A program made the translations under genes and the position numbers. From NCBI GenBank assembly GCA_036961295.1, contig JBALVX010000001.1, positions 1,550,001 through 1,614,000 on the forward strand: a stretch of DNA of 64,000 nucleotides. The letters are read 5' to 3'. This document shows, in pieces, positions 9,257-19,484 of this stretch. The DNA comes from JAGPUQ01 sp036961295 (GTDB lineage Bacteria; Pseudomonadota; Gammaproteobacteria; Pseudomonadales; Porticoccaceae). Positions within the stretch are counted from its first letter, which is position 1; every line of letters starts with the position of its first letter. The notes beneath the pieces were generated by a model, which was not told where the DNA came from, ran no database searches, and saw only the letters and a list, made by a program, of their open reading frames with translations.

Positions 9257-10177
9257 CTAGTGCGAAACGACATCGGGACTAGCCGCCAGTTTCTCCAAAG
9301 CCAGGACCAGCCCAAAACCAACAATCATCATCGCCAAGGCCGTGAACATCGGCGTAACAAACGCCGTATCTGGGTAGTAGTGCCACGGCAACAACAGAGT
9401 ATTGGACGCTTGCCCGCTGCTTTCAGTAACTACCAACTTCCACGGCCAGACTACCGCCAGAGAGCCAATCAGAAAGCCCGTCAACAGGGCCAGCACCAGC
9501 TGCCTATGAGTATGTAAGAGCCAGGACAGCAAACGAGAAAACGCCATTAAGCCACACACACAACCCGCGCCAAATGCCACTAATAGCGGCATATTAAGTT
9601 GGCTGACCGCCGCAATAATTTGGCTGTACAAACCCATCAATAACAAAATAAAACTACCGGAAATGCCGGGTAGAATCATCGCAGAAATCGCAATCGTACC
9701 GGCAGCAAATACCACCAGCGGTGTGGCTTCAATATGCCCGCGCGGCGCGAAGGCAATCGCCAAAGCAATCCCGGTACCGACGATTAAAGCGATAACGGTC
9801 TGTCTATTAAAGCTACCCAGTTGTCGCCCAATATGAATCACCGAGGCCACTATCAAACCAAAAAAGAATGACCACACCAGCACCGGGTAGTGCTCGAGAC
9901 CGTAGCCAACCACCCGTGCCAGCGTGAGCACACTGAGTACAATTCCGATGGCCAGCGTCAGTAAAAAAGAACCGTTGATGCTTTGCCAAAACTGCTTCGG
10001 CCCTTTCTTAATGAGCACCCGAACGGCATCGACGCCAATGGCTCCGATTGAATTAATTAACTCGTCGTAAATTCCGGTGATAAAGGCAATGGTGCCACCG
10101 GAAACACCGGGCACCACATCGGCGGCACCCATCGCCAGGCCTTTAACAAACAGTAGTAAGCGGGAGCGTAGGGGCAT
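9257..10177 (-). CDS. DUF368 family polyprenyl-phosphate carrier
   Basis: This 306-residue integral membrane protein has roughly eight hydrophobic segments. The N-terminal signature KGLAMGAADVVPGVSGGTIA is typical of DUF368, and a second copy of the motif, ILPGISGSFILLLMG, lies in the middle. The pseudo-repeat fits the inverted-repeat fold of this family. DUF368 members have been linked to recycling of undecaprenyl phosphate across the inner membrane (PopT), so that role is the best guess here. It lies between pcm and nlpD, which is not the family's usual neighbourhood. Confidence 0.85.
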   Translation of the reverse strand: MPLRSRLLLFVKGLAMGAADVVPGVSGGTIAFITGIYDELINSIGAIGVDAVRVLIKKGPKQFWQSINGSFLLTLAIGIVLSVLTLARVVGYGLEHYPVLVWSFFFGLIVASVIHIGRQLGSFNRQTVIALIVGTGIALAIAFAPRGHIEATPLVVFAAGTIAISAMILPGISGSFILLLMGLYSQIIAAVSQLNMPLLVAFGAGCVCGLMAFSRLLSWLLHTHRQLVLALLTGFLIGSLAVVWPWKLVVTESSGQASNTLLLPWHYYPDTAFVTPMFTALAMMIVGFGLVLALEKLAASPDVVSH

Positions 10178-10213
10178 TGAGCTAGGTCACTGTGATAAAC
10201 GTTATAACAAGCG

Positions 10214-10888
10214 CTAGGATACGGCTGTACCGCTTAACAAAGGCACAAAACTCACGCGTTCGATAACTTCTTCGTCGTAGTGAGAGGTGTCGCCCTGACG
10301 GGTAATGACGCGCAACTCCTGATCCCCCGATGGCCCCACCGGAATCACCAAAATACCGTCGGGTGCGAGTTGATGCAGCAGTTCATCCGGTACTTCTTCC
10401 GGCGCAGCAGTGGTAATAATCGCATCGTAAGGGGCGTGCTCTCGCCAGCCCACGGTGCCATCACTATAGGCTGAGACAATATTGCGCAGCCGTAATTTTT
10501 TGAATAATTGTTGCGCCTTTTGTAATAGGGGTTTAATGCGCTCTACGGTGTACACCTCGTCGACTAACTGGGCGAGTATGGCAGCTTGATAACCCGAACC
10601 GGTACCCACTTCCAGAACCTTGCGGCGTGGCCCCTGGGACAGTAATACTTCGGTCATACGCGCGACAATAAAAGGTTGCGAAATAGTTTGCCGATAGCCA
10701 ATAGGTAATGCAGTATCTTCGTAAGCCCGATGCGCCAGGGCCTCTTCAATAAACAGGTGCCGAGGGGTGACGCGCATCACTTCCAGAACTTTTTGATTAT
10801 TAATGCCGTGATCTTTGAGTCGCTGGATCAGGCGCTCGCGGGTACGTTGCGAGGTCATGCCAACGCCGCGAATATCGATTGAATTCAC
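10214..10888 (-). CDS. pcm: protein-L-isoaspartate O-methyltransferase
   Basis: It methylates L-isoaspartyl residues in aged proteins, using S-adenosylmethionine. The 224-residue protein shows the Pcm signature: VTPRHLFIEEALAHRAYED, then the QTISQPF substrate loop, and motif I VLEVGTGSGYQAAILA for cofactor binding. The start at 10888 has GGGAGTGA directly upstream. An ATG ten codons later is the alternative. surE, which normally lies between truD and pcm, is missing. Confidence 0.95.
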   Translation of the reverse strand: MNSIDIRGVGMTSQRTRERLIQRLKDHGINNQKVLEVMRVTPRHLFIEEALAHRAYEDTALPIGYRQTISQPFIVARMTEVLLSQGPRRKVLEVGTGSGYQAAILAQLVDEVYTVERIKPLLQKAQQLFKKLRLRNIVSAYSDGTVGWREHAPYDAIITTAAPEEVPDELLHQLAPDGILVIPVGPSGDQELRVITRQGDTSHYDEEVIERVSFVPLLSGTAVS

Positions 10889-10933
10889 TCCCGATCATCC
10901 CCCCTAATAGAAGCACACAATATAACACACCCC

Positions 10934-11986
10934 TTAGGGCGCAGCGCGGGCAACGACCAGCTCTCGCAGCAGGGCGGTTGCATAAGCGCCCACCGGAAGT
11001 TCGAAGTTCAGCACCAGGTCGCCACCCTCCCAGAGAGCCTCAAAATTTTGGGCTTCGAGAACCAGAGCCCGCCGTTGTTGACTCAGTCCGCAGTGCTCAA
11101 GACTCGTCAACCAATCGGCCCAGGTAGCCAGCACCTCGCTTTCAAAGCGCTCTACCTGCGCAGGTACCGAGGCCCGGCCCCGCCCCCAGAGCGCACCGTC
11201 GAGGTTAATATTTCGATCTAAATCAGGGTTCTGCCCAGGCAATAAAGTAGTCCAGCAATGCTGTGCAACCCGCGCTGCCAAAATTTGATTAAACAAATAC
11301 GAACGCGCCGCCGAGAGATAAATACCGTTACGCCCGCCGCCCCGCACCCGAGTCTTGCGCAGCAATTTATCCGCATGCACCAGGTTCTGCCCATCGATAC
11401 CAAAACGCTGCTCGCCAAAATAGTTGGGTACACGCTGAGCTATTTGTTCCAGGCGCTGCTGTATTGCATCGCGATCACCGACGACCTGTTTTAGACGCAA
11501 CTTAAAGCGATTGCCCGCGTGCATACCGCGGCGCAATTTTTTTCCGTGGCGATGGCTGGCGAGGATTTCACATTCGTCGAAATGCAGTTTTTGTAGTACG
11601 CGCTTATCCTGCGTTGCCTGGTGATGAGCAGCATGCTCAGAAGTGTAAGGAGTAGTCGAACCTTGGCTGGGTAGATGAATACTGAACCATTGGGTGGTCA
11701 CCGCGCGCCGATCTTTTAATCCGCAATAACCCACCGCTGATTCAGGCAGATCTAAGCGACTCGCAATCTCTGCCGCCAACCACCGAGTGTTTTGATTGCG
11801 CTTGCGAATCAACAGGCACAGGTGTTCGCCGCTGCCGTCGAAATCCAGCGCCATTATTTCATCCACCTGAAAATCTTCCGGTTCTGCTCGCACTAAAGCA
11901 GTACATACCGCTTCGCCGTAAGCTCTGGGGAAATTTAAATCTGCGGGGACATCAAAAGAAAAATACGGCGCTGAAGTCACAGTCAT
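10934..11986 (-). CDS. truD: tRNA pseudouridine(13) synthase TruD
   Basis: It converts U13 of tRNA-Glu to pseudouridine. The 350-residue protein contains the catalytic GLKDRRAVTTQWFS motif (Asp near residue 86), the LRRGMHAGNRF segment and the NYFGEQRFG motif. The later part is the TruD-specific insertion domain. Length and motif order are normal. It sits between ispF and pcm as in other gammaproteobacteria. The protein lacks the S4 domain of other synthases, as expected for this family. Confidence 0.96.
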   Translation of the reverse strand: MTVTSAPYFSFDVPADLNFPRAYGEAVCTALVRAEPEDFQVDEIMALDFDGSGEHLCLLIRKRNQNTRWLAAEIASRLDLPESAVGYCGLKDRRAVTTQWFSIHLPSQGSTTPYTSEHAAHHQATQDKRVLQKLHFDECEILASHRHGKKLRRGMHAGNRFKLRLKQVVGDRDAIQQRLEQIAQRVPNYFGEQRFGIDGQNLVHADKLLRKTRVRGGGRNGIYLSAARSYLFNQILAARVAQHCWTTLLPGQNPDLDRNINLDGALWGRGRASVPAQVERFESEVLATWADWLTSLEHCGLSQQRRALVLEAQNFEALWEGGDLVLNFELPVGAYATALLRELVVARAAP

Positions 11987-12011
11987 GCTTGCATGTTCAA
12001 ACGCAGTAAAT

Positions 12012-12494
12012 TCAACTTTCTACGGCCAGCAACACGCTGGCATAACAGGCCAAACCTTCGCCGCGACCGGCGAAACCCAAACCTTCGGTGGTGGTGGCCT
12101 TGACGTTAATTTTCCCCGGATTGCTGCCGGTATCTGCTGCCAGGTTATTAATCATCGACGGGATATAAGCCGAGACCCGTGGCGCTTCAGCCACGATGGT
12201 CATATCTGCGTTAACCAGAGTAAAACGCTGGGCCCTTAACAGGCCAATCGCTCGACGCAAAAACTTTCGGCTATCGGCATCCTTGTGCTCGGGATCGGAA
12301 TCCGGGAAATGCCGGCCGATGTCACCCAGGCCCGCCGCACCAAACAGCGCATCGCACAGAGAGTGAATCACCACGTCACCATCGGAATGCGCCACGATGC
12401 CGCGCTTAAATGGAATCGTGACGCCACCCAGAACTACGTGATCGCCGTCGCCAAAGCGGTGTACGTCGTAGCCATTACCAATCCGGAATGTCAT
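12012..12494 (-). CDS. ispF: 2-C-methyl-D-erythritol 2,4-cyclodiphosphate synthase
   Basis: It cyclises CDP-methylerythritol 2-phosphate, with release of CMP, in the MEP isoprenoid pathway. The 160-residue protein has the metal site GNGYDVHRF (Asp/His near residues 8-13), HSDGDVVIHSLCDALFGA, and FPDSDPEHKDADS. The tail ATTTEGLGFAGRGEGL is typical. AAGGAGAAC precedes the ATG. It follows ispD with a gap of about 36 bases, so the two consecutive-but-one steps of the pathway are co-transcribed. Confidence 0.97.
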   Translation of the reverse strand: MTFRIGNGYDVHRFGDGDHVVLGGVTIPFKRGIVAHSDGDVVIHSLCDALFGAAGLGDIGRHFPDSDPEHKDADSRKFLRRAIGLLRAQRFTLVNADMTIVAEAPRVSAYIPSMINNLAADTGSNPGKINVKATTTEGLGFAGRGEGLACYASVLLAVES

Positions 12495-12530
12495 TCTTGT
12501 TCTCCTTGATTCATTACTGCTCTCCCTGGT

Positions 12531-13310
12531 TCATTGCTGTTGTCTCGGAGACCGAGGCGAATCCTGATAAGCAAGTATGGCCTCGACCAACACCATATCC
12601 TCGCGGTAAGTGACTTTAATATTATCTCGGCGGCCGCTGACTACTCTGGGCTGATGCCCCGCAGCCTCGAGCGCTGAGGCTTCGTCGGTGAGCGTCAAAC
12701 CCTGGTCCCGCGCCTGCTCAAGGGCCGATACTAACAAGGCGTAGCGACACAACTGTGGGGTCATCGCCGTCCACAGCGCCCCTCTATCCTCGGTGCTCAA
12801 AATAAGCCCCTTGTCATCCACTCGCTTGACGGTGTCGGTGACAGCAGCTCCCAAAATACCGCCAGCCGGATGATCACCAGCCAGGCGAATCAGCTGTTTA
12901 ATATCCTCTGGAGTGATACAGGGTCGCGCCACGTCATGCACTAACACCCGATCGTCCGGCTGCGCCAAATCCGCTAAAGCAAGCAGGGCCCGCAGCACCG
13001 AATCCGCCCGCTCTGCGCCACCCTCGACAGCTATCACGCGAGGATCAGTGCTGATGGGCAGCGCGTGCCAATGACTGTCCTGGGGATGTATCGCCACCAC
13101 CACACGCTCGGGCTCGACGCTTAACAATCGTTCCAGCGTATGGACGATAAGGGCTTTGCCATTGAGTAGCTGATACTGTTTAGGAAGATCAGGTTTGGCA
13201 GGATCAGCACCCGCCGAGGATTGATTTACTTCGTTGTTCAGGCGCTGGGCTGGATGTTGAGCAAAGCGCTGCCCCAGGCCTGCGGCGGGAACCACCACCC
13301 ATAACTTCAT
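12531..13310 (-). CDS. ispD: 2-C-methyl-D-erythritol 4-phosphate cytidylyltransferase
   Basis: It makes CDP-methylerythritol from MEP and CTP. The nucleotide-binding start VVVPAAGLGQRF, the QYQLLNGKALIVHTLERLL segment, the VHDVARPCI motif and TDEASALEAAG are all present. An insertion of about 20 residues (Asn/Ser/Ala-rich, around residues 20-42) lies in the glycine-rich CTP loop between RF and LPKQY and is not seen in typical IspD. The ATG overlaps the ftsB stop by four bases (ATGA), indicating translational coupling. Confidence 0.95.
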   Translation of the reverse strand: MKLWVVVPAAGLGQRFAQHPAQRLNNEVNQSSAGADPAKPDLPKQYQLLNGKALIVHTLERLLSVEPERVVVAIHPQDSHWHALPISTDPRVIAVEGGAERADSVLRALLALADLAQPDDRVLVHDVARPCITPEDIKQLIRLAGDHPAGGILGAAVTDTVKRVDDKGLILSTEDRGALWTAMTPQLCRYALLVSALEQARDQGLTLTDEASALEAAGHQPRVVSGRRDNIKVTYREDMVLVEAILAYQDSPRSPRQQQ

Positions 13311-13627
13311 CGGGCATTTTCCGTTGCTGTATTGGATTGACTACCTTCGGAATGATCACCATCGAGAATCATATAGAAAGTCTCGTTGTTTTTAATCATG
13401 CCCAAATCCCTGCGCGCACGCTCCTCAACACCCGCCATTCCAGTTTTCAGTTCTTCTACATCGGCGGCCAGTGCTGCGTTACGCTGCTGCAACTGCGCAT
13501 TGCGCTGACGCTGGTCTTCTACCTGACCTTGAAAGCGAGCTTGCTCGCCAAGACCGCCCTCGCCATACCAAAGTCGGTATTGGAGACCCGCAAAGACAAG
13601 CACCAGAATGACAATTAACCAACGCAT
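13307..13627 (-). CDS. ftsB: cell division protein FtsB
   Basis: This is a small bitopic division protein that bridges FtsL and FtsQ in the divisome. Its 106 residues comprise a short cytoplasmic start, one membrane helix (WLIVILVLVFAGLQYRLWYG, residues 3-22) and a periplasmic coiled coil (about residues 32-72, QVEDQRQRNAQLQQRN onward). It ends with the conserved RRDLGMIKNNETFY segment. Operon with ispD through a four-base overlap, as in E. coli and Pseudomonas. Confidence 0.95.
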   Translation of the reverse strand: MRWLIVILVLVFAGLQYRLWYGEGGLGEQARFQGQVEDQRQRNAQLQQRNAALAADVEELKTGMAGVEERARRDLGMIKNNETFYMILDGDHSEGSQSNTATENAR

Positions 13628-13675
13628 GGGGGGATTCTAACAGGCTGATGCCGAGTATCTGCTGAAAGCGCGTTT

Positions 13676-13758
13676 CTCATAGTCATCGCACAAGAGTCAT
13701 TGCACAATAGTCATTACGTAGCAGCCATTGCGCAGTAGTCATGAAGTAATAGCCATAT
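13676..13758. repeat. degenerate tandem repeat, ~14 bp unit (eno-ftsB gap)
   Basis: The 160-base gap between eno and ftsB is filled with five or six imperfect copies of a unit like AGTCATTGCACAAT. Copies start near 13681, 13695, 13709, 13724 and 13737. No open frame or hairpin terminator accompanies them. Confidence 0.75.
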
Positions 13759-13787
13759 CCTCTCAGCCTTAGTAATAAAGAATCTAC

Positions 13788-15077
<1,290 letters not shown>

Positions 15078-15118
15078 TACTACTCCAATTTGTTTGTTCG
15101 GTATTGGTTTTTTCGGGC

Positions 15119-15994
15119 TTATTCCGTATCGAGCACGGGCAGGCTTTTCACCAGATCATCTACCGCTTTCATTTGCGTGAGAAACGCTTCCAGTTTTCCA
15201 AGTTCAAGCGCACTCGGACCATCACACCGCGCGTTGGCCGGGTCGGGGTGGGCTTCAAGAAACAATCCAGCGAGGCCGATCGCCAGACCGGAGCGTCCAA
15301 ACTCGGTCACCTGAGCACGCCGCCCCCCGGAGGCAGCCCCGCCTGAATCGCGACACTGCAGGGCATGGGTTACGTCAAAAATAAGTGGTACACCCCCGGT
15401 GGATTGTTTCATCACGCTAAAACCCAGCATATCGACCACCAGATTGTCGTAGCCAAAATTACTGCCGCGCTCACACAACATCAGTCTCTCGTTGCCGCAC
15501 TCTCGAAACTTGTCCACCACGTTGGCGGTTTGAGAAGGACTCATAAACTGGGGTTTTTTAATATTAATCACCGCGCCCGTCGTCGCCATGACCGACACCA
15601 AATCCGTCTGACGGGCGAGAAACGCCGGTATTTGCAGTACATCACAGACTTCCGCCGCTGCGGCAACCTGATTGGCCTCGTGAATATCGCTGATCACCGG
15701 CACCTGATACTGCTCTTTGATCTCCGCGAGTATCTTTAAGCCCTCATCCAAACCCGGCCCGCGGTAGGAGTGAATGGAGGAGCGATTGGCCTTGTCAAAA
15801 GACGCTTTAAATACATAGGGGATGCCGAGCTTTTCGGTGACACGCACAAAGTGTTCCGCCACCTGCAAGGCCAGTTCGCGAGACTCCAACACATTCATGC
15901 CACCCAGCAACACAAAGGGCCGATTGTTGGCGAAGGTAATACGCTTATCGCTGTCACCCCCGGCCAGGTCGAGACTCACCTCAAGATCGGCCAA
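15119..15994 (-). CDS. kdsA: 3-deoxy-8-phosphooctulonate synthase
   Basis: It condenses phosphoenolpyruvate with arabinose 5-phosphate to Kdo-8-phosphate for the lipopolysaccharide inner core. The 291-residue protein shows FVLLGGMNVLESRELAL at the start, FKASFDKANRSS, PVISDIHEANQ, IPAFLARQTDL and the LCERGSNFGYDNLVVDM loop. The last is typical of the family, with NFGY where the metal-independent KdsA has Asn in place of Cys. The start is two bases downstream of the pyrG stop, implying co-transcription. Confidence 0.96.
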   Translation of the reverse strand: MADLEVSLDLAGGDSDKRITFANNRPFVLLGGMNVLESRELALQVAEHFVRVTEKLGIPYVFKASFDKANRSSIHSYRGPGLDEGLKILAEIKEQYQVPVISDIHEANQVAAAAEVCDVLQIPAFLARQTDLVSVMATTGAVINIKKPQFMSPSQTANVVDKFRECGNERLMLCERGSNFGYDNLVVDMLGFSVMKQSTGGVPLIFDVTHALQCRDSGGAASGGRRAQVTEFGRSGLAIGLAGLFLEAHPDPANARCDGPSALELGKLEAFLTQMKAVDDLVKSLPVLDTE

Positions 15995-15996
15995 AA

Positions 15997-17619
15997 CTAA
16001 ACCTCCGCTCTAGATAGGCAGGCCTGAATAAAGCCGGAAAACAAGGGGTGGCCGCGACGTGGAGTCGAGGTAAATTCAGGATGAAACTGACAGGCAAAAA
16101 ACCAGGGGTGATCGGGTAGCTCGACGATTTCTACCAGAGGGTTATCCTCAGACCAGCCGCCTACTTTCATACCCGCGGCCTCCATACCTTCTACATAGTG
16201 GTTATTCATCTCGTAGCGGTGTCGATGTCTTTCAACAACTGTATCATCGCCGTAAATTTGCCGCGCCCGCGAACCCTCTACCAGACGGGACTGCTGAGCA
16301 CCGAGACGCATGGTGCCACCATAATCGAAGTCAGCTGAGCGCTGCTCCAGCGAACCACTTTCATCTTTCCATTCGGTAATCAGACCAATAACCGGGTCTG
16401 GCGTGTCGGCGTTAAACTCGGTGCTGTTGGCCTCTGTCAGGCCCACCACATTGCGGGCAAACTCAATCACCGCCACCTGCATTCCCAAACAAATACCTAG
16501 GTAGGGTATCGATTGTTCACGGGCGTGTTTAACCGCAGCAATTTTGCCTTCGACGCCGCGCTCGCCAAAACCACCGGGGACTAAAATACCATCACAGCCG
16601 TCGAGCAAGGACATGTCTTTTTCAAGATCTTCAGAATCGATGTAACGTACTTTCACCTGCGCCTGGTTGTGAATGCCCGCGTGTTCGAGGGCTTCGTTTA
16701 ACGATTTGTAGGCGTCGAGTAATTCCATGTACTTGCCCACCATGGCGATGACCACTTCCCGCGTCATACGTTTCTGGTTATCGACCACCAAATCCCATTG
16801 ACTGAGATCCGCTGGCGGATAGTCGAGATTAAATTTCTCCAGGACAAAGTCGTCCAGACCCCAACTATTCAGATAACGCGGAATCGAATAAATACTCTCG
16901 GCATCAACCAACGACACTACGGCACGCTCTTCAACACTGGTAAATAAGGATATTTTCTTCAGTGAAGCTTTATCAATAGCCACTTCAGAACGGCACAGCA
17001 AAACTTCCGGCTGCAAGCCAATAGAGCGAAGTTCTTTTACCGAGTGCTGAGTCGGCTTGGTTTTGGTTTCCCCTGCGGTGGCAATATAGGGCACCAGAGT
17101 CAGGTGAATCAGTAGCGATCGGGCTGAACCAAGCTCTACTTTAAGTTGACGAATAGCTTCGAGAAAAGGCTGTGACTCGATATCCCCGACGGTGCCGCCA
17201 ATCTCAACAAAAGTAATATCCGCATCTTTACCGCCTTTTAAGATGCGCCGTTTAATCTCGTCGGTCACATGTGGAATCACCTGCACAGTGCCGCCGAGAT
17301 AATCACCTCGGCGCTCTCGGCGCAAAATGGTTTCGTAGACTTGTCCCGCAGTGAAATTATTAGCACTCGACATCCGAGCGTTAAGGAAGCGCTCGTAGTG
17401 ACCCAGATCCAGATCAGTTTCGGCACCATCTTCGGTGACAAACACCTCCCCGTGCTGAAACGGACTCATGGTGCCCGGATCGACATTGAGATAGGGGTCC
17501 AATTTAAGCACCGTGACATTCAAACCACGGGCCTCGAGTAAAGCCCCCAACGAAGCAGCGGCAATGCCTTTACCCAGCGAAGAAACAACTCCGCCGGTAA
17601 CAAAAATAAATCGTGTCAT
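15997..17619 (-). CDS. pyrG: CTP synthase
   Basis: It aminates UTP to CTP using glutamine. The N-terminal synthetase domain begins with FIFVTGGVVSSLGKGIAAAS and has the DPYLNVDPGTMSPFQHGEVFV motif. The class I glutamine amidotransferase domain carries LGICLGMQVAVIEFARN (catalytic Cys) and the His-Glu pair FHPEFTS at the C-terminus. At 540 residues it has the normal length. First gene of pyrG-kdsA-eno, with a 350-base repeat-rich gap upstream. Confidence 0.98.
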   Translation of the reverse strand: MTRFIFVTGGVVSSLGKGIAAASLGALLEARGLNVTVLKLDPYLNVDPGTMSPFQHGEVFVTEDGAETDLDLGHYERFLNARMSSANNFTAGQVYETILRRERRGDYLGGTVQVIPHVTDEIKRRILKGGKDADITFVEIGGTVGDIESQPFLEAIRQLKVELGSARSLLIHLTLVPYIATAGETKTKPTQHSVKELRSIGLQPEVLLCRSEVAIDKASLKKISLFTSVEERAVVSLVDAESIYSIPRYLNSWGLDDFVLEKFNLDYPPADLSQWDLVVDNQKRMTREVVIAMVGKYMELLDAYKSLNEALEHAGIHNQAQVKVRYIDSEDLEKDMSLLDGCDGILVPGGFGERGVEGKIAAVKHAREQSIPYLGICLGMQVAVIEFARNVVGLTEANSTEFNADTPDPVIGLITEWKDESGSLEQRSADFDYGGTMRLGAQQSRLVEGSRARQIYGDDTVVERHRHRYEMNNHYVEGMEAAGMKVGGWSEDNPLVEIVELPDHPWFFACQFHPEFTSTPRRGHPLFSGFIQACLSRAEV

Positions 17620-17665
17620 TTAAGCCCTTTATGAAAAGTAAGCCTTACGCGTAAAACACCGGCAT

Positions 17666-17812
17666 ATGGTCAAATGCCACAACCGGATCGAGTGCCGCAG
17701 CGAAACCAGGTGCCACAGCGAGATCAAGTGCTACAGCGAAATCAGGTGCCACAGCGAAATCAGGTGCCACAGCGGAATCAGGTGCTACAGCTAAATCAAA
17801 CACCACAGTAAA
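17666..17812. repeat. 18-bp minisatellite in the pyrG-tilS gap
   Basis: The 350-base gap (17620-17969) between the pyrG start and the tilS stop contains about seven copies of an 18-bp unit (consensus AAATCAGGTGCCACAGCG) from about 17687 to 17812. Because 18 is divisible by three, the plus strand is open from an ATG at 17666 to a TAA at 17792-17794. It would encode 42 residues of a Cys-His-containing hexapeptide repeat (RCHSEI). No ribosome binding site precedes it, so I treat it as repeat DNA. The remaining 150 bases show nothing recognisable apart from a possible pyrG promoter region. Confidence 0.85.
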
Positions 17813-17969
17813 ATTAATACTATAGTAAAATATTTAGGTCACTAGCGAGCGAATAGTTCGGTATTTTCGCACCGAAATTGCCGCCAAAGGATGGGCAATT
17901 AGCGTACCAGAAAGGTGGCAGGCACTCAATTGGAATCCGTCATTTAGGGCTCTATTTCGTTACTCACAT

Positions 17970-19484
17970 TCATGGCTGACGTTCATCAGCCAAACCCCTC
18001 ACCGGCGTCCAAGATAGCCTCCAACCACTCCGCTCAGCTCCGGCCTGGAAGCCCTCACACACCCAAACATCGCCAACCGCAGCCAATTCATCGTCGATAT
18101 AAATTAACGGGATGCGGTCGCGTAGCCAGGGTTCGAGGTGATATTCCTGAAACAGTTTTTTGAGTGTGGTGGACGCACTGCGTGCCACCGGTTGGCAGCG
18201 TTCACCGCCCTGACGAAACGCTACGCTCACCGCAACACCCGGCGGCACAAACAAGTCTTGCCCCCGGTTCTGATACGAGTGCTGGTGCAAGTACTGAGAG
18301 CCACTTAACTCACCACCGCCGGGCAAGGCTAAGGGTTTTTCCAGGGATTGCCACCGTAGAGGAGCGCTTAACTCAGGGGCGAAACTCATCGCTTGCCAGT
18401 CAACAGGCAGGCAATACAAACGTTGGTTAAAACGCCGCCACTCACCACCCGGCCAGGTGACTACCGGGTTAGCGTCGTCCTGGGCCTCAATTAAGTCGGA
18501 AAGCACCGCCTCGATGGCGCGATGGCCTGGGGCGGTTTTAGTGGCAGTACTTAGAGCGTCTGTGCTTAGAGCGCTTCCACTTTGAGCATCAGCACTTTGA
18601 GGGCAAAAGGCGCACCAATGCCGAAGCACATTGCGCTGTCGATAGTCCGGCAGGGACAGGAGTAAATCTAGCGACAAACTTTCTCCAACACGAGCGGCTT
18701 GCACATCGAGGCCGGCCAGATCCAGCGCCGCCAGATCAGCGTTCAGCTTTTCTGACTGTTCGCTATGACTCGCACTACGCCCCACCCGGGCAGCTAAATT
18801 CGGCCAGCGCTCCAGCAGGGCGGGAATCACCCGATGGCGAAGGTAGTTGCGGTCGTAATCAATACGCAGATTACTCTCGTCCTCAATCCAGCTCAGCTTG
18901 TGAGCTTCGGCGTAGTGCCTCAAGTCGGATCGGGGAAGAGCCAATAAAGGTCGCAGTACACGTCCCTGTTTTAGTGCGCGCTCGGCGGGAATTCCCGCCA
19001 GACCACGAGCACCCGCCCCCCGCAGCAAACGATACAACACAGTTTCTACCTGATCGTCGGCGTGGTGGCCCAGCACCAGCACATCATCGGCTGAAATTTT
19101 ATTATTGAATACCTGATAGCGGGCCGCCCGTGCACTGGCCTCCGGGCCGGAACCATCGCTGTGCACGGTGACTCGCTCGATATCACAGGCGACACCGAGC
19201 TCATCACAAACTGCCTGGCAGTGCTGCTGCCAGGCATCGGCATTGGGTGAAAGTTGGTGATTGATATGCAGGGCGGTAACGCGATCCGCACCCAGACGCG
19301 CGCAGATAAGATGAAGTAATGTGTGGGAATCCAGTCCGCCGCTATAGCCAACATAGATATGCCGGGCCTCGCGTAGGGGCGCAAGCGCCGCGTTTAGTTC
19401 CAGGTCATCCCCAGTACTATCAATATCACTATCAGTAGTGCTGTTGGTATCAATATCAGCACCCTCGCCGGGGGGCGTACTCAG
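17970..19484 (-). CDS. tilS: tRNA(Ile)-lysidine synthetase TilS; 5' end without standard start
   Basis: It attaches lysine to C34 of tRNA-Ile(CAU). The ATP-pyrophosphatase loop YSGGLDS is encoded at about 19340-19360, followed by LHINHQLS, the EASARAARY segment and the C-terminal tRNA-binding domains. The frame is open to 19508, but contains no ATG, GTG or TTG upstream of the SGGLDS motif. The first standard start (19166) would delete it. Candidates are CTG at 19484, which overlaps the accA stop (CTGA), or ATG at 19488 followed by a frameshift in a run of six C (19470-19475). A tandem-repeat linker (about 18540-18610) adds an Ala/Ser/Thr-rich insert. Confidence 0.85.
   Translation of the reverse strand: MSTPPGEGADIDTNSTTDSDIDSTGDDLELNAALAPLREARHIYVGYSGGLDSHTLLHLICARLGADRVTALHINHQLSPNADAWQQHCQAVCDELGVACDIERVTVHSDGSGPEASARAARYQVFNNKISADDVLVLGHHADDQVETVLYRLLRGAGARGLAGIPAERALKQGRVLRPLLALPRSDLRHYAEAHKLSWIEDESNLRIDYDRNYLRHRVIPALLERWPNLAARVGRSASHSEQSEKLNADLAALDLAGLDVQAARVGESLSLDLLLSLPDYRQRNVLRHWCAFCPQSADAQSGSALSTDALSTATKTAPGHRAIEAVLSDLIEAQDDANPVVTWPGGEWRRFNQRLYCLPVDWQAMSFAPELSAPLRWQSLEKPLALPGGGELSGSQYLHQHSYQNRGQDLFVPPGVAVSVAFRQGGERCQPVARSASTTLKKLFQEYHLEPWLRDRIPLIYIDDELAAVGDVWVCEGFQAGAERSGWRLSWTPVRGLADERQP

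Noticed and set aside
17687..17812. Regular repeats, considered as a CRISPR array
   Set aside because: The 18-bp units are head to tail with no spacers and vary by point changes, so this is a minisatellite.
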